Shown: positions 35,491 to 44,605, counted from the stretch's first letter. The stretch is DNA of 51,030 nucleotides from Acidobacterium sp049965615 (GCA_049965615.1 JBMFWD010000022.1:1-51030), one strand, 5' to 3'. Notes: generated from the letters alone by a model not told the origin. Numbers and translations: made by a program.

Positions 35491-37113
35491 ATGCGTCAGA
35501 ATCTCACTCAAAAAACGATCTTCATCATCGCCGTTCTCCTGGTGTTTGTGTACGGCATTTTTGGCCTTCCGAAGGGCTTCAGCGGACATGCGCTGCAGCA
35601 GGCGATTCTGAACCGCATCCAACTGGGGCTTGACCTGAAGGGCGGCACGCGCCTGATTCTGCAGGTAGAGGCCGACCAGGCGGTAGCCGGGCAGGCGCAG
35701 CAGGACGGGCAGCGGATCCAGCAGAGCCTCCAGCAGAACGGCATTACGGGCGAGCAGGTGATCAATCCTGATCCGAAGAAGCAGCCGGGCGTCATCGAAA
35801 TTCTGAATGCTCCGGCGGCCAAGAGCACGGACATCAGCTCGCTGCTGAATTCGCAGTACGGACAGGATTACTCGATTTCTCCGGGCGCGAACGGCGAGTG
35901 GACGCTATCGATGAAGCCGACCGTGATGTCACAGGTGAAGCAGAAAGCGGAGCAGCAGTCGATTGAGGTGATCCGCGAGCGCGTGGACGCGCTGGGCGTG
36001 ACGCAGCCGGTGGTGGCGCCGTACAACACGGGCAGTTATCAGATCCTGGTGGAGCTGCCGGGCATTTCCGATCCGGGTCGTGTGAAGAACGCGATTCAGT
36101 CGACGGCGAAGCTGTCGATCCATCTGGTGACGGGCGGACCGTGGGACACGCAGGCGGATGCATTGCAGGCGCTGGGCGGGACGGTTCCTTATGACTCGGA
36201 GCTGCTGGAAAGTGTACCGGGAGCGTCGAGTTCGGGAGCCCCGGGCCAGTGGTATGAGTTGAAGCGGACGCCGGTGGTTGCGGGTACAGATATTCGCGAT
36301 GCGGAGCCGGGAACGGACCCGAATACGAACCAGCCGCAGGTGAACTTCTACCTGACGACGGCAGCGGGCGACCGGTTTGCTTCGTTCACATCCGCGAACA
36401 AGGGCAAGCCACTGGCGATTGTGCTGGACCATAGGGTTCGTGAAGTAGCGACGATTGACGCTGAGATTCGCGACCAGGGGACGATTTCCGGTGGCGGGAT
36501 CACGATGCAGTATGCGAAGGATCTTTCGCTGCTGCTGAGGACGGGCGCGCTGCCGGCCTCGCTGATGTATCTGCAGGAGTCGACGATTGGACCATCGCTG
36601 GGTGTGGATTCGATTCACGCAGGCGTGATGGCGTCGATTATCGGCATGTCCGCGGTGTTGATCTTCATGCTGATTTACTACAAGGGCGCGGGCATCAACG
36701 CGGACCTGGCGCTGATATTGAACCTGGTGATTCTGCTGGGATTCATGGGCTTTACGCACTCGGTGCTGACGCTGCCCGGTATTGCGGGCGTGATTTTGAC
36801 GGTCGGCATGGGCGTGGACTCGAACGTGCTGATTTTTGAGCGAATACGAGAAGAGATTCGCGCGGGCAAGAGTGCCGCGGCGTCTGTGGACCAGGGCTTT
36901 GCGCATGCGTGGAGAACGATTCTGGACACGCACGTGACGACGATGGTTTCCGCGGGCATTCTGTTTATTTTTGGTACGGGCCCGGTGCGCGGATTTGCCG
37001 TGACACTGGTGTTTGGTTTGCTTGCCAACCTGTTTACTGCGGTGTTTGTATCGCGTGTGATCTTTGAGGCGATATTGAACCGCAAGGGGCGCGGAGAAGC
37101 GCTTTCGATATAG
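35491..37113 (+). CDS. secD: protein translocase subunit SecD
   Basis: 540 residues. SecD uses the proton gradient to pull exported proteins across the membrane. The first membrane helix is near residues 9-24, then LGLDLKGGTRLILQVE, a periplasmic domain with IRERVDALGVTQPVV and LVELPGISDP, and a C-terminal block of five helices with GVDSNVLIFERIREE and FIFGTGPVRGFAVTLVFG. The periplasmic part includes a Gln-rich stretch (about 60-90). The start ATG 35491 has only a weak AAGAG site. It is separated from secF by 151 bp of repeat-like DNA. Confidence 0.96.
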   Translation: MRQNLTQKTIFIIAVLLVFVYGIFGLPKGFSGHALQQAILNRIQLGLDLKGGTRLILQVEADQAVAGQAQQDGQRIQQSLQQNGITGEQVINPDPKKQPGVIEILNAPAAKSTDISSLLNSQYGQDYSISPGANGEWTLSMKPTVMSQVKQKAEQQSIEVIRERVDALGVTQPVVAPYNTGSYQILVELPGISDPGRVKNAIQSTAKLSIHLVTGGPWDTQADALQALGGTVPYDSELLESVPGASSSGAPGQWYELKRTPVVAGTDIRDAEPGTDPNTNQPQVNFYLTTAAGDRFASFTSANKGKPLAIVLDHRVREVATIDAEIRDQGTISGGGITMQYAKDLSLLLRTGALPASLMYLQESTIGPSLGVDSIHAGVMASIIGMSAVLIFMLIYYKGAGINADLALILNLVILLGFMGFTHSVLTLPGIAGVILTVGMGVDSNVLIFERIREEIRAGKSAAASVDQGFAHAWRTILDTHVTTMVSAGILFIFGTGPVRGFAVTLVFGLLANLFTAVFVSRVIFEAILNRKGRGEALSI

Positions 37114-37264
37114 CTGTCAGCCGGCCGCCTCTCGCTTTTAGCTGATGCAATGCGAGAGCCGGAGATGGTCGGCTGCGGTGAGGAATTTGGATTGATGGCA
37201 CGGAGCCGACAGTTGGAGGCTAACAGCTGGCGGCTAAAAGCTACGGGAAGCTAAGGATAATTCT
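37112..37264. repeat. repeat-like spacer between secD and secF
   Basis: Contains the inverted pair CTCTCGC (37129-37135) and GCGAGAG (37152-37158), and mixed-orientation copies of TTTTAGCTG/CAGCTGGCGGCTAAAAGC-like motifs at both ends. secD and secF are usually close, so this looks like a small inserted repeat. Confidence 0.4.
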
Positions 37265-38470
37265 GTGGAACTGTTTCACGACGTAAAGATCGACTGGCTG
37301 GGGAAGAAGTGGTATTTCCTCGGATTTTCGCTGATATTCAGCATTGCCGGGCTGTATTCGCTGTTTTTCTGGCACCATCTGCGGCTGGACGTGGACTTTA
37401 AGGGTGGCACGGTCGTCCAGGTGAAGTTTGCGGGCCCGCCGAATCTGGATCGCATCCGGGCGGCGGCAAATGCCGCGGGTTTGCACAGCGCGAAGATCGA
37501 GCGGTTCGGCGCGTCAGCAGACAACGAAGAGCTGATTACGCTGGCGGAGAAGGCCACGGACACGGCATCGCTGGACCGCAGCCGCGCGCAGATCGTGGAG
37601 ATGCTGGCGAAGAATTACTCCGAGGCAGGCGCGCAGGCACAGGGCAAACTGGACCTGGACAACGCGAGCCAGGGCGACCTGCTGGAGTGGTTGCAGCAGA
37701 ACGATCCTGAGCACATGGGGAACGACCAGAACGCGACGATTAAATACACGCAGCAGGCGAAGGCGATTGAGACTTATCGCAACGATCATGGCGGGCTGAT
37801 TGATTCGATTGCGAACCTGCGGGGCGTGGCTGATCCGGCGGTGGTGCAGGCGCTGCAGCAGGGGACATACCTGTCTGGCTTTACGGTGCGGAACGTGGAG
37901 ATTGTGGGCCCGGAGGTAGGCGCGCAACTGCGACACAAAGCGCTGATGGCTGTGCTCTATTCGCTGGCCGGAATGCTGATCTACCTGTGGTTCCGATTTG
38001 AGCTGATTTACGGCGTGGCGGCCGTGGTGGCTGTATTCCACGACACAATTATCACGATCGGGGCCTTCAGCCTTGCGGACCGTGAGATGTCCTTGACGGT
38101 GATTGCGGCCATCCTGACGCTGATTGGTTATTCGATGAACGACACGATCGTGGTCTTTGACCGTATTCGCGAGAACCTGCGGATGACGCGGCGGGAGCCG
38201 CTGGCGGACCTGGTGAATCGCAGCATCAACCAGACGCTGAGCCGAACGGTGCTGACCTCGGGGCTGACGTTTTTGACGGCGGTATCGCTGCTGATCTTTG
38301 GCGGCGAGGTTCTGCGGAACTTTTCTTTTGCGCTGGTTGTAGGCATCCTGATCGGCACGTATTCCTCGATTGCGGTGGCATCGCCGATGCTGGTGGCCTA
38401 CCAGAACTGGCGGGCTGAGAAGAGGGGCAAGGCAGCCTCTCTGCCGGCGGCACGGAAGTCGAAGAGTTAA
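37265..38470 (+). CDS. secF: protein translocase subunit SecF, with enlarged periplasmic domain
   Basis: 401 residues, compared with about 300-320 usually. N-terminal helix (WYFLGFSLIFSIAGLYSLFF), then DVDFKGGTVVQVKF, and a periplasmic domain carrying about 80-90 extra residues (roughly 95-195: helix-rich, Asn/Gln/Asp-rich). The normal end of that domain is VEIVGPEVGAQLR. Five helices follow with GYSMNDTIVVFDRIREN and SRTVLTSGLTFLTAVSLLIFGGEVLRNF. GTG 37265 is the start, with AAGGAT at the right distance. A terminator follows. Confidence 0.95.
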   Translation: MELFHDVKIDWLGKKWYFLGFSLIFSIAGLYSLFFWHHLRLDVDFKGGTVVQVKFAGPPNLDRIRAAANAAGLHSAKIERFGASADNEELITLAEKATDTASLDRSRAQIVEMLAKNYSEAGAQAQGKLDLDNASQGDLLEWLQQNDPEHMGNDQNATIKYTQQAKAIETYRNDHGGLIDSIANLRGVADPAVVQALQQGTYLSGFTVRNVEIVGPEVGAQLRHKALMAVLYSLAGMLIYLWFRFELIYGVAAVVAVFHDTIITIGAFSLADREMSLTVIAAILTLIGYSMNDTIVVFDRIRENLRMTRREPLADLVNRSINQTLSRTVLTSGLTFLTAVSLLIFGGEVLRNFSFALVVGILIGTYSSIAVASPMLVAYQNWRAEKRGKAASLPAARKSKS

Positions 38471-38479
38471 TTTTGGAAG

Positions 38480-38507
38480 AAAAGGCGGTGCGCGAGTGCC
38501 GCCTTTT
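38480..38507 (+). terminator. intrinsic terminator after secF
   Basis: AAAAGGCGG (38480-38488) and CCGCCTTTT (38499-38507) pair over a 10-nt loop. The A-run and T-run flank the GC stem on both strands. Confidence 0.75.
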
Positions 38508-38756
38508 CGATTGCAGGAATCTGCAGCGATCAAGCCGGAAAATGCTGTTCTGCTGCATGGACGAGATGGAATTCTCCCGAAAATTGCACTGCTTCTGGTG
38601 CGGTTTGGGAGATCGGTTACACGGCGATTTTTCAGATACCGTGTGTGTGTGTTAGAAAACGACTACCGGAATTTCACCTGCGATGGGTCCGGGAACCAAA
38701 GCACGCTCACCGGTGTCTAATCTGGTGAATCAAGTTCTGAACCTTCGAGGTCGGCT

Positions 38757-39461
38757 ATGTTTGAAGACGCCTTAGTGGAATCCGGCGGCAAGCTCAAGAC
38801 GAAGAGCAAATACTATGTGTGGATCGGCGCGGTCCTGAATTTGTCGATTCTGGCTGCCCTGATTCTTTATCCGCTGATTTATCCTGAAGCGCTGCCGAAG
38901 TCGATGATGACGGCGCTGCTCGTGGCTCCACCGCCCCCGCCACCACCGCCCCCGCCGCCGCCGCCGCAACCTCCGACACCGAAGGTGCAGATGCAGGTGA
39001 ATGACAACGTGGCGCCGACGGTGATTCCGAAAGTGATCAAGATGGTCCACACGCAGCCTGCGCCGCAGACGGGCGTGGCCGGTGTGGCTGGAGCCGGTGA
39101 TGGCGCCATGGGCGGCATTCTGGGAGGCCTTGGTAGCGGTCCGGCGCCCGTGGTGAAGGCTGCTCCGCAAGCTCCGCTGCGTGTTTCCGCCGGTGTGGTT
39201 GCCGGTAATAAGATTGGCGGCATTGATCCCACCTATCCTGCGATTGCGAAGGCTGCGCATATCCAGGGAACCGTGGTGCTTTCGGCGTTGATTTCGAAGT
39301 CGGGAACGATTGAGGATTTAAGGGTTGTTTCCGGCCCTGCAATGTTGCGCAATGCTGCTTTGGAAGCTGTACGCACCTGGCGCTACAGGCCTTATATTTT
39401 GAATGGCCAGCCCGTGCAGGTGGAGACCCAGATCAACGTGGTCTTCAGTCTCGGGGATTAG
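38757..39461 (+). CDS. TonB energy-transducing protein
   Basis: 234 residues. An N-terminal cytoplasmic tail and one membrane helix (about 20-43, YVWIGAVLNLSILAALILY) are followed by a run of 13 prolines and a Gly/Pro-rich linker. The C-terminal TonB domain (about 150-233) has GGIDPTYPAIAKAAHIQGTVVL, then LRVVSGPAMLRNAALEAVRTWRYRPYILNGQPVQVETQI. It transmits the ExbBD proton motion to outer-membrane receptors. It leads tonB-exbB-exbD-exbD, and the four receptors in this window are natural clients. Confidence 0.94.
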   Translation: MFEDALVESGGKLKTKSKYYVWIGAVLNLSILAALILYPLIYPEALPKSMMTALLVAPPPPPPPPPPPPPQPPTPKVQMQVNDNVAPTVIPKVIKMVHTQPAPQTGVAGVAGAGDGAMGGILGGLGSGPAPVVKAAPQAPLRVSAGVVAGNKIGGIDPTYPAIAKAAHIQGTVVLSALISKSGTIEDLRVVSGPAMLRNAALEAVRTWRYRPYILNGQPVQVETQINVVFSLGD

Positions 39462-39558
39462 GCTCTGTATGTCCTGCGCCCTGTGGTGAAAACCTGGGGC
39501 GCGCACCGCTGGCAACTTACCATGATTTCAGCAGTTACTCCGTAGGAGGAAAGATTCA

Positions 39559-40299
39559 GTGATTCTCGCTCATTATTCGTATGCAACCTCACACCTCGCC
39601 GCTCTGGGCATGTTCCAGCAGCAGCAGACCGTGGGCTTCAGCCCGATGGACCTGTGGCACAACATGGGCTGGCTGGCCCGCGGCGTGGTGTTCGTCCTGT
39701 TCATCATGTCGATCTGGTCGTTGGCCGTGATGATTGACCGTTGGCTTTACTTCTCTGCCGCCCGCAAGCAGTCGCGTGAGTTTGCTCCCCGCGTTGCCGG
39801 CGCGTTGCGCGAAGGCAAGCTGGAAGAGGCGGTCAAGGTGGCCGATCGCAACAAGAAGTCGCACCTCGCCGAAGTCGTCACGGCGGGCCTGCAGGAGTTC
39901 CGCAACTATGGTGGCGGCAGCTCCGTAACCCCGGAACAGATTGAGTCGTCGAAGCGCGCGCTGGATCGTGCGGAAGCGATTGTGCATGCGAAGCTGAAGC
40001 GCGGCCTTGGTGGACTGGCCACGATCGGATCGACGGCCCCGTTCGTCGGACTGTTCGGAACGGTAGCCGGTATTCTGAAGGCCTTCCAGGAGATTGCGAC
40101 GATGAAGACTCCTGGTATCGGCGCCGTGGCGAGCGGTATTTCAGAAGCGCTGGTAACGACGGCATTCGGACTGCTGGTGGCCGTGCCCGCGGTGTGGATG
40201 TTTAACTACTTCACGAACAAGGTAGAGTCCTTCGACGTGGAAATGGACAACTCCTCGAGCGAACTGATCGATTACTTCATCAAGCAGAGCCGCCGGTAG
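39559..40299 (+). CDS. exbB: ExbB/TolQ proton channel subunit
   Basis: 246 residues with three membrane segments. MotA/TolQ/ExbB signatures include VVFVLFIMSIWSLAVMIDRW, GGLATIGSTAPFVGLFGTVAGILKAF and ASGISEALVTTAFGLLVAVPAVWMFNYF. It forms a pentameric channel with ExbD to energise TonB. GTG 39559 is chosen because TAGGAGGAAAG is at 39543-39552. A strong hairpin lies between it and the next gene (40328-40353). Confidence 0.95.
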   Translation: MILAHYSYATSHLAALGMFQQQQTVGFSPMDLWHNMGWLARGVVFVLFIMSIWSLAVMIDRWLYFSAARKQSREFAPRVAGALREGKLEEAVKVADRNKKSHLAEVVTAGLQEFRNYGGGSSVTPEQIESSKRALDRAEAIVHAKLKRGLGGLATIGSTAPFVGLFGTVAGILKAFQEIATMKTPGIGAVASGISEALVTTAFGLLVAVPAVWMFNYFTNKVESFDVEMDNSSSELIDYFIKQSRR

Positions 40300-40327
40300 T
40301 TCGTGGCGGTGCACGAAAGTGAGCGAA

Positions 40328-40353
40328 GCCGGGAACCGGAGACGGTTCCCGGC
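40328..40353 (+). other. GNRA-capped hairpin between exbB and exbD
   Basis: GCCGGGAACCG (40328-40338) and CGGTTCCCGGC (40343-40353) form an 11-bp perfect stem with a GAGA tetraloop. There is no T-tract, so it is not an ordinary terminator; it could stabilise or process the exbB mRNA or lower exbD expression. Confidence 0.6.
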
Positions 40354-40423
40354 CACTGATCCTCCTTCGTGAGCAGTAAAGTATAGCGATCAGATATCTC
40401 AGGAATCGCAGGGGAGCACTGCA

Positions 40424-40882
40424 ATGGCAATTTCAGTACGAAACGAAGGCAGCAAAGTCACCTCTGACATCAACGTGACACCGATGGTGGACGTGATGCT
40501 GGTGCTGCTGATCATCTTCATGGTGATTACTCCGCTGCTGGATCAGAAGGTGAACGTAGATCTGGCGAAGAGCCAGAATGCGGTCGCGATGAAGAATGCG
40601 AGCAAGTCAGACGCGGTGATTGTGGCAGTGACACGTGATAACAAGGTGTTTCTGGGTCAGAATCAAGTCACGCTGACGAAGCTGGGCAATGAAGTGAGCA
40701 GCGATCTGGCGAACAAGACGAACAAGGTTGTGTACATTCGCGCCGATGCAGAGTCGACTTACAGCACGGTGGAAGACGCCATTGATGCCGTTCGTTCGGC
40801 AGCGGGCGTTCAGCAGTTTGGGCTGTTGACGGACCAGCGGCAGGGTGCACCGGCACCACCGACGGGCGTCGCGGGACAATAG
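40424..40882 (+). CDS. exbD: ExbD/TolR family protein, first copy
   Basis: 152 residues with one membrane helix (about 21-41). The N-terminal SDINVTPMVDVMLVLLIIFM contains the conserved membrane Asp of the proton path (DV). The periplasmic domain has VVYIRADAESTYSTVEDAIDAV. A Pro/Ala-rich tail closes the protein. It follows exbB by 124 bp. Confidence 0.94.
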   Translation: MAISVRNEGSKVTSDINVTPMVDVMLVLLIIFMVITPLLDQKVNVDLAKSQNAVAMKNASKSDAVIVAVTRDNKVFLGQNQVTLTKLGNEVSSDLANKTNKVVYIRADAESTYSTVEDAIDAVRSAAGVQQFGLLTDQRQGAPAPPTGVAGQ

Positions 40883-40901
40883 TCAGGACGAGGATTTAGT
40901 T

Positions 40902-41333
40902 ATGTCAATGTCAGTAGGAAAAGCGGGGCATCTGAGTTCGGAGCCGAACGTGACGCCCTTGATCGACGTTCTGCTGGTGCTGCTGATCATCTTCATGATC
41001 ATTGTGCCGACGACGAAACACGGGCTCCATACCCAGGTTCCGCTGCCGCCGAAGAAGAAGCAGCAGAACAACAGCCAGTTGAATATCGTTGTGCAGGTTC
41101 TGGGCTCTGCCAATGCACCGGCAACGTACAAGATCAACCAGACCACGGTTCCCTTGTCGGGACTGGAGGGCCAACTCGCCCAGATTTTTTCGACGCGCGC
41201 CGACAAAACGATGTTCATCAAGGGCGATCCAAACCTTGACTTTGCGCAAGTGGAGGCCGCGGTGGACAGTGCAACTGGCGCGGGTGTGGACCATATCGGC
41301 ATCATCACGCCGAAGGTTGCAGCCGGACAGTAA
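40902..41333 (+). CDS. exbD: ExbD/TolR family protein, second copy
   Basis: 143 residues. The membrane helix has EPNVTPLIDVLLVLLIIFM with the conserved Asp, and the periplasmic part ends in MFIKGDPNLDFAQVEAAVDS. It differs from the first copy mostly in the linker and C-terminus, as usual for tandem ExbDs. ATG 40902 has GAGGATT about 8 bp before it; an earlier in-frame start would overlap the previous gene without a ribosome site. Confidence 0.93.
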   Translation: MSMSVGKAGHLSSEPNVTPLIDVLLVLLIIFMIIVPTTKHGLHTQVPLPPKKKQQNNSQLNIVVQVLGSANAPATYKINQTTVPLSGLEGQLAQIFSTRADKTMFIKGDPNLDFAQVEAAVDSATGAGVDHIGIITPKVAAGQ

Positions 41334-41510
41334 AGCGGAGTTTTTGAACGGGTCATCCGGTATGTGGGTGACCCACGGAGTTCGAATGGCGGACGGTCTA
41401 CGAGACGCACGGGTCGTTGCCAAGTAGTGCAAACGATTTACAATCAGTTTCGCGAGGAATTATTGCTTGTCGATCCCAGCCTCTCTGGCGATCCAAGGAG
41501 AAGGAAGAGC

Positions 41511-42338
41511 ATGAACCGAATTGCAAGAGTCCCGGTGCTGGCGGCAGTAACCGTTACCCTGCTGGCGAGTATGACCGGGTGCAAGCAACTGGAGGCCCGG
41601 GACCAGCTGAACAAAGGCGTGGAAGCCTACAAGGCAGCCCAATACGAAGCGGCCATCGACCATTTCCAAAAGGCCGTGAGCCTTGATCCCAACTATCCGA
41701 TGACCCGGGTTTATCTTGCTACGGCGTATGCGCAGCAGGTTGTTCCTGATCTGAAGACCCCAAAGAACGAGAAGATTGCCCAGACGGCGATTGACCAGTT
41801 CAACCAGGTTCTTGAGAAACATCCGAACGATGTGACGAGCCTTGCGCAAATTGCGAACCTGTACATGGATCTGGATGAATTCGACAAGGCGAAAGAATGG
41901 AACCAGAAGGTTCTTGCCGCAGACCCGAAAAACGCTCAGGCCGCTTACACCATCGGCGTGATTGACTGGCGTCAGGCTTACAAGAACTCTATCGGCGCTT
42001 TGAAATCCGCGAACCTGACGGATGACGGCAAGGGTAACGCCAAGCTGCCGAAACAGTACTGCGAGGCGCTGAAGCAGGAGAACACGGATATTGTGAACAA
42101 CGGTATCGAGTATCTGCAAAAGGCTTTGGACATCAATCCGAACTATGACGATGCGATGTCATACATGAACCTGATGTATCGGCAGAAGGCGAACCTGGAC
42201 TGCGGCGATCCGAAGCAACGCGAGGCCGATGTGCAGACCGCAGATAGCTGGGCGGCGAAGCAGCTGGCTACGCGGCGCGCCAATGAAATGAAGCAGAACA
42301 AGGGCAATGAAGGCATCGTGATCCAGTCCGGCAAGTAA
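41511..42338 (+). CDS. TPR lipoprotein of the TonB cluster
   Basis: 275 residues. The signal sequence ends in a lipobox-like MTGC (near residue 24). Tetratricopeptide units follow: LNKGVEAYKAAQYEAAIDHF, NQVLEKHPNDVTSLAQIANL and YLQKALDINPNYDDAMSYMN, with Asn-Pro capped helix turns. TPR proteins bind peptides and scaffold envelope complexes. ATG 41511 has AAGGAGAAGGAAG just upstream. Its position 3' of exbD suggests an accessory part of TonB energy transduction or outer-membrane assembly. A terminator follows. Confidence 0.85.
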   Translation: MNRIARVPVLAAVTVTLLASMTGCKQLEARDQLNKGVEAYKAAQYEAAIDHFQKAVSLDPNYPMTRVYLATAYAQQVVPDLKTPKNEKIAQTAIDQFNQVLEKHPNDVTSLAQIANLYMDLDEFDKAKEWNQKVLAADPKNAQAAYTIGVIDWRQAYKNSIGALKSANLTDDGKGNAKLPKQYCEALKQENTDIVNNGIEYLQKALDINPNYDDAMSYMNLMYRQKANLDCGDPKQREADVQTADSWAAKQLATRRANEMKQNKGNEGIVIQSGK

Positions 42339-42361
42339 GGGCGAAAACCAGATGCAGGCAG

Positions 42362-42386
42362 GGCCTCCGGGAAGCCGGAGGCCTTT
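42362..42386 (+). terminator. intrinsic terminator after the TPR gene
   Basis: GGCCTCCGG (42362-42370) and CCGGAGGCC (42375-42383) pair around GAAG, followed by TTTGCATTTT. It separates the TonB cluster from accC. Confidence 0.8.
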
Positions 42387-42488
42387 GCATTTTCAGGCGG
42401 CCCAAGGCTGGAGATGCCTGAGCGGAGTGGAATCCGTTAGAATCCTTGGTTGCTGCCGGGTTGCGGCCCGGCGGAGTGGAACCAGCTC

Positions 42489-43997
42489 ATGAAATTCAAG
42501 AAGATACTGATCGCCAATCGTGGGGAGATTGCGCTGCGCGTGGAGCGGGCGTGCCGGGAGCGCGGTATCGCTACGGTTGCCGTTTACTCTGACGTGGACC
42601 GGGCGGGCTTGCATGTGCTGGAGGCCGATGAGGCGTACCGGCTGGGTCCGGCAGCGGCGGCGGAATCGTATCTGCGGGGCGACAGGATCCTGGAGATTGC
42701 AAAGCAGACGGGCGCGGATGCGATCCATCCGGGATATGGGTTTTTGTCGGAGAACGCGGATTTTGCCGAGGCGTGCGAGAAGGCGGGTGTGAAGTTCATT
42801 GGTCCGCCGGCGAGCGCGATGCGGGCGCTGGGCTCGAAGACGCGGGCGCGGCAGGCGGCGGATGCGGCGGGAATGCCGAGGACTCCGGGTTCGACCACGG
42901 GACTGGCAAATGTGGAAGAAGCGCTGCAGGTTGCCGAGAAGATCGGATATCCGGTGATGCTGAAGGCGGCTGCGGGCGGCGGCGGCAAGGGCATGCGCGC
43001 GATTGCGAAACCGGAAGAGCTGCCGGCGGCCTTTGCGTCAGCGCAGAGTGAGGCCGAAAGGGCATTTGGTTCGGGAGAGGTGTACCTTGAAAAGCTGATT
43101 GAGCGGCCGCGGCATGTTGAGATCCAGGTGCTGGGCGATGAGCACGGCAACTGCCTGTACCTGGGGGAGCGCGAATGCTCGGTGCAGCGGCGGCACCAGA
43201 AGGTGATTGAGGAAGCGCCCTCGGCGGTGGTGGGCGAGGAGTTGCGGCGGCGGATGGGTGAGGCGGCGGTGCGGCTGGCCAAGACGGCCGGCTACACGAA
43301 TGCCGGGACCGTGGAGTTTCTGCTGGACAAGGACGGAAACTTTTATTTTCTGGAGATGAATACACGGCTGCAGGTGGAGCATCCGGTAACGGAGCTGGTG
43401 ACGGGGCTGGACCTGGTGCACTTGCAGATTGACGTGGCGGAGGGCAAGCCGCTGGCGCTGCGCCAGGAGGATGTGACGCTGCGCGGGCATGCGATTGAGT
43501 GCCGAGTGTATGCCGAGGATCCGGACAACCAGTTCTTTCCTTCGCCGGGCAAGATTACGCGGCTGCTGCAGCCGGGCGGACCGGGGATTCGCGAGGATTG
43601 CGGGGTGTACGAGGGCTGGACGGTACCGATGGATTACGATCCGATGCTGTCGAAGCTGATCGCATATGCTCCGACGCGGGAGATGGCGATTGCGCGGCTG
43701 CTGCGGGCGCTGGATGAGTATGTAATTGGCGGAATCCGGTCGAACCTGGGACTGTTCCGGAGGATATTGCAGGATGAGGATTTCCAGCGGGCGGCAATTG
43801 ATACGGGTTACCTGGACCGGCTGCTGCGTTCCGCTACTGTGAACGAGCGCGAGCGGGAGCCGGCGGTGAAACTGGCCGCGGCGCTGGGAGCCGCGGTGCT
43901 GGAGACGAAGCGGACCGTGAGTACCAACGGGGCAACCAGCGGCGGGCCTGCGGAGCGCGCCTGGAAGCTGACGGCCCGCAGGGAGGCGATGCGGTGA
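42489..43997 (+). CDS. accC: biotin carboxylase subunit (acetyl/propionyl-CoA carboxylase type)
   Basis: 502 residues, ATP-grasp fold. It carboxylates biotin using bicarbonate and ATP. Motifs: ILIANRGEIALRVERACRE, IHPGYGFLSENADFAEAC, AAAGGGGKGMR, EIQVLGDEHGN, QRRHQKVIEEAPS and the catalytic block FLEMNTRLQVEHPVTE. It is about 50 residues longer than E. coli AccC, with a variable tail. ATG 42489 gives the standard N-terminus MKFKKILIANRG. The next gene starts inside its stop codon (GTGA), so a carboxylase and its carrier are made together; carboxyltransferase subunits are not in this window. Confidence 0.95.
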   Translation: MKFKKILIANRGEIALRVERACRERGIATVAVYSDVDRAGLHVLEADEAYRLGPAAAAESYLRGDRILEIAKQTGADAIHPGYGFLSENADFAEACEKAGVKFIGPPASAMRALGSKTRARQAADAAGMPRTPGSTTGLANVEEALQVAEKIGYPVMLKAAAGGGGKGMRAIAKPEELPAAFASAQSEAERAFGSGEVYLEKLIERPRHVEIQVLGDEHGNCLYLGERECSVQRRHQKVIEEAPSAVVGEELRRRMGEAAVRLAKTAGYTNAGTVEFLLDKDGNFYFLEMNTRLQVEHPVTELVTGLDLVHLQIDVAEGKPLALRQEDVTLRGHAIECRVYAEDPDNQFFPSPGKITRLLQPGGPGIREDCGVYEGWTVPMDYDPMLSKLIAYAPTREMAIARLLRALDEYVIGGIRSNLGLFRRILQDEDFQRAAIDTGYLDRLLRSATVNEREREPAVKLAAALGAAVLETKRTVSTNGATSGGPAERAWKLTARREAMR

Positions 43998-44500
43998 AGG
44001 TCTACCTGGAAATGGCGGGCGAGCGGCGGGAGATTCAGCTGGAGCGTGTGGCGGATGGGTTGTACCGGGCGGTGATCGATGGAGAAGCGATGGAAGTTCA
44101 CGTCGAGGAGCTGCGGCCTGGAGTGGTGTCTCTGTTGATGGCGGGGCGCGCGTACCGGGTGGTAGCCGAGGAGACGGTGGCGAGCGAGGATTCGGTGGTC
44201 CATGTGGGGCGGGAGCGGTTTGCGTACCGGATGGATGATCCGCGGTCGCTGCGGTCGCGGCTGAGGGCGAATGAGCATGGGGATGGTCCGCGAACGCTCA
44301 AGGCGTCCATGCCGGGACGGGTGGTTCGCGTGCTGGCTGCCGAGGGGGATGCGGTGGCCGCTGGGCAGGGTGTGCTGGTGATTGAGGCCATGAAGATGCA
44401 GAACGAGTTGAAGTCGCCAAAGGATGGCGTGGTGGCGAGGCTGCTGGTAGCTCCGGGCGATGCCGTTGGGGCGGGGCAGGATCTGGCTGTGATTGAGTAG
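43994..44500 (+). CDS. biotin carboxyl carrier protein
   Basis: 168 residues. The C-terminal biotinyl domain (about 98-168) has PGRVVRVLAAEGDAVAAGQG and the biotinylation motif EAMKMQNE with K134 as acceptor. The N-terminal 90 residues form a poorly conserved arm. The start is GTG 43994 overlapping the accC stop as GTGA, so translation is coupled. It is the partner of the biotin carboxylase, likely part of an acetyl- or propionyl-CoA carboxylase. Confidence 0.94.
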   Translation: MKVYLEMAGERREIQLERVADGLYRAVIDGEAMEVHVEELRPGVVSLLMAGRAYRVVAEETVASEDSVVHVGRERFAYRMDDPRSLRSRLRANEHGDGPRTLKASMPGRVVRVLAAEGDAVAAGQGVLVIEAMKMQNELKSPKDGVVARLLVAPGDAVGAGQDLAVIE

Positions 44501-44605
44501 GTGGTTTGAGCTCAAGAAGATGTTCTGCCTCGGAATGCCATATGAGCCATGGCCGGGGGTGGGATAATCAAAAGTAAGAACTTGTTTCACAAAGGTGGTT
44601 CCCTT

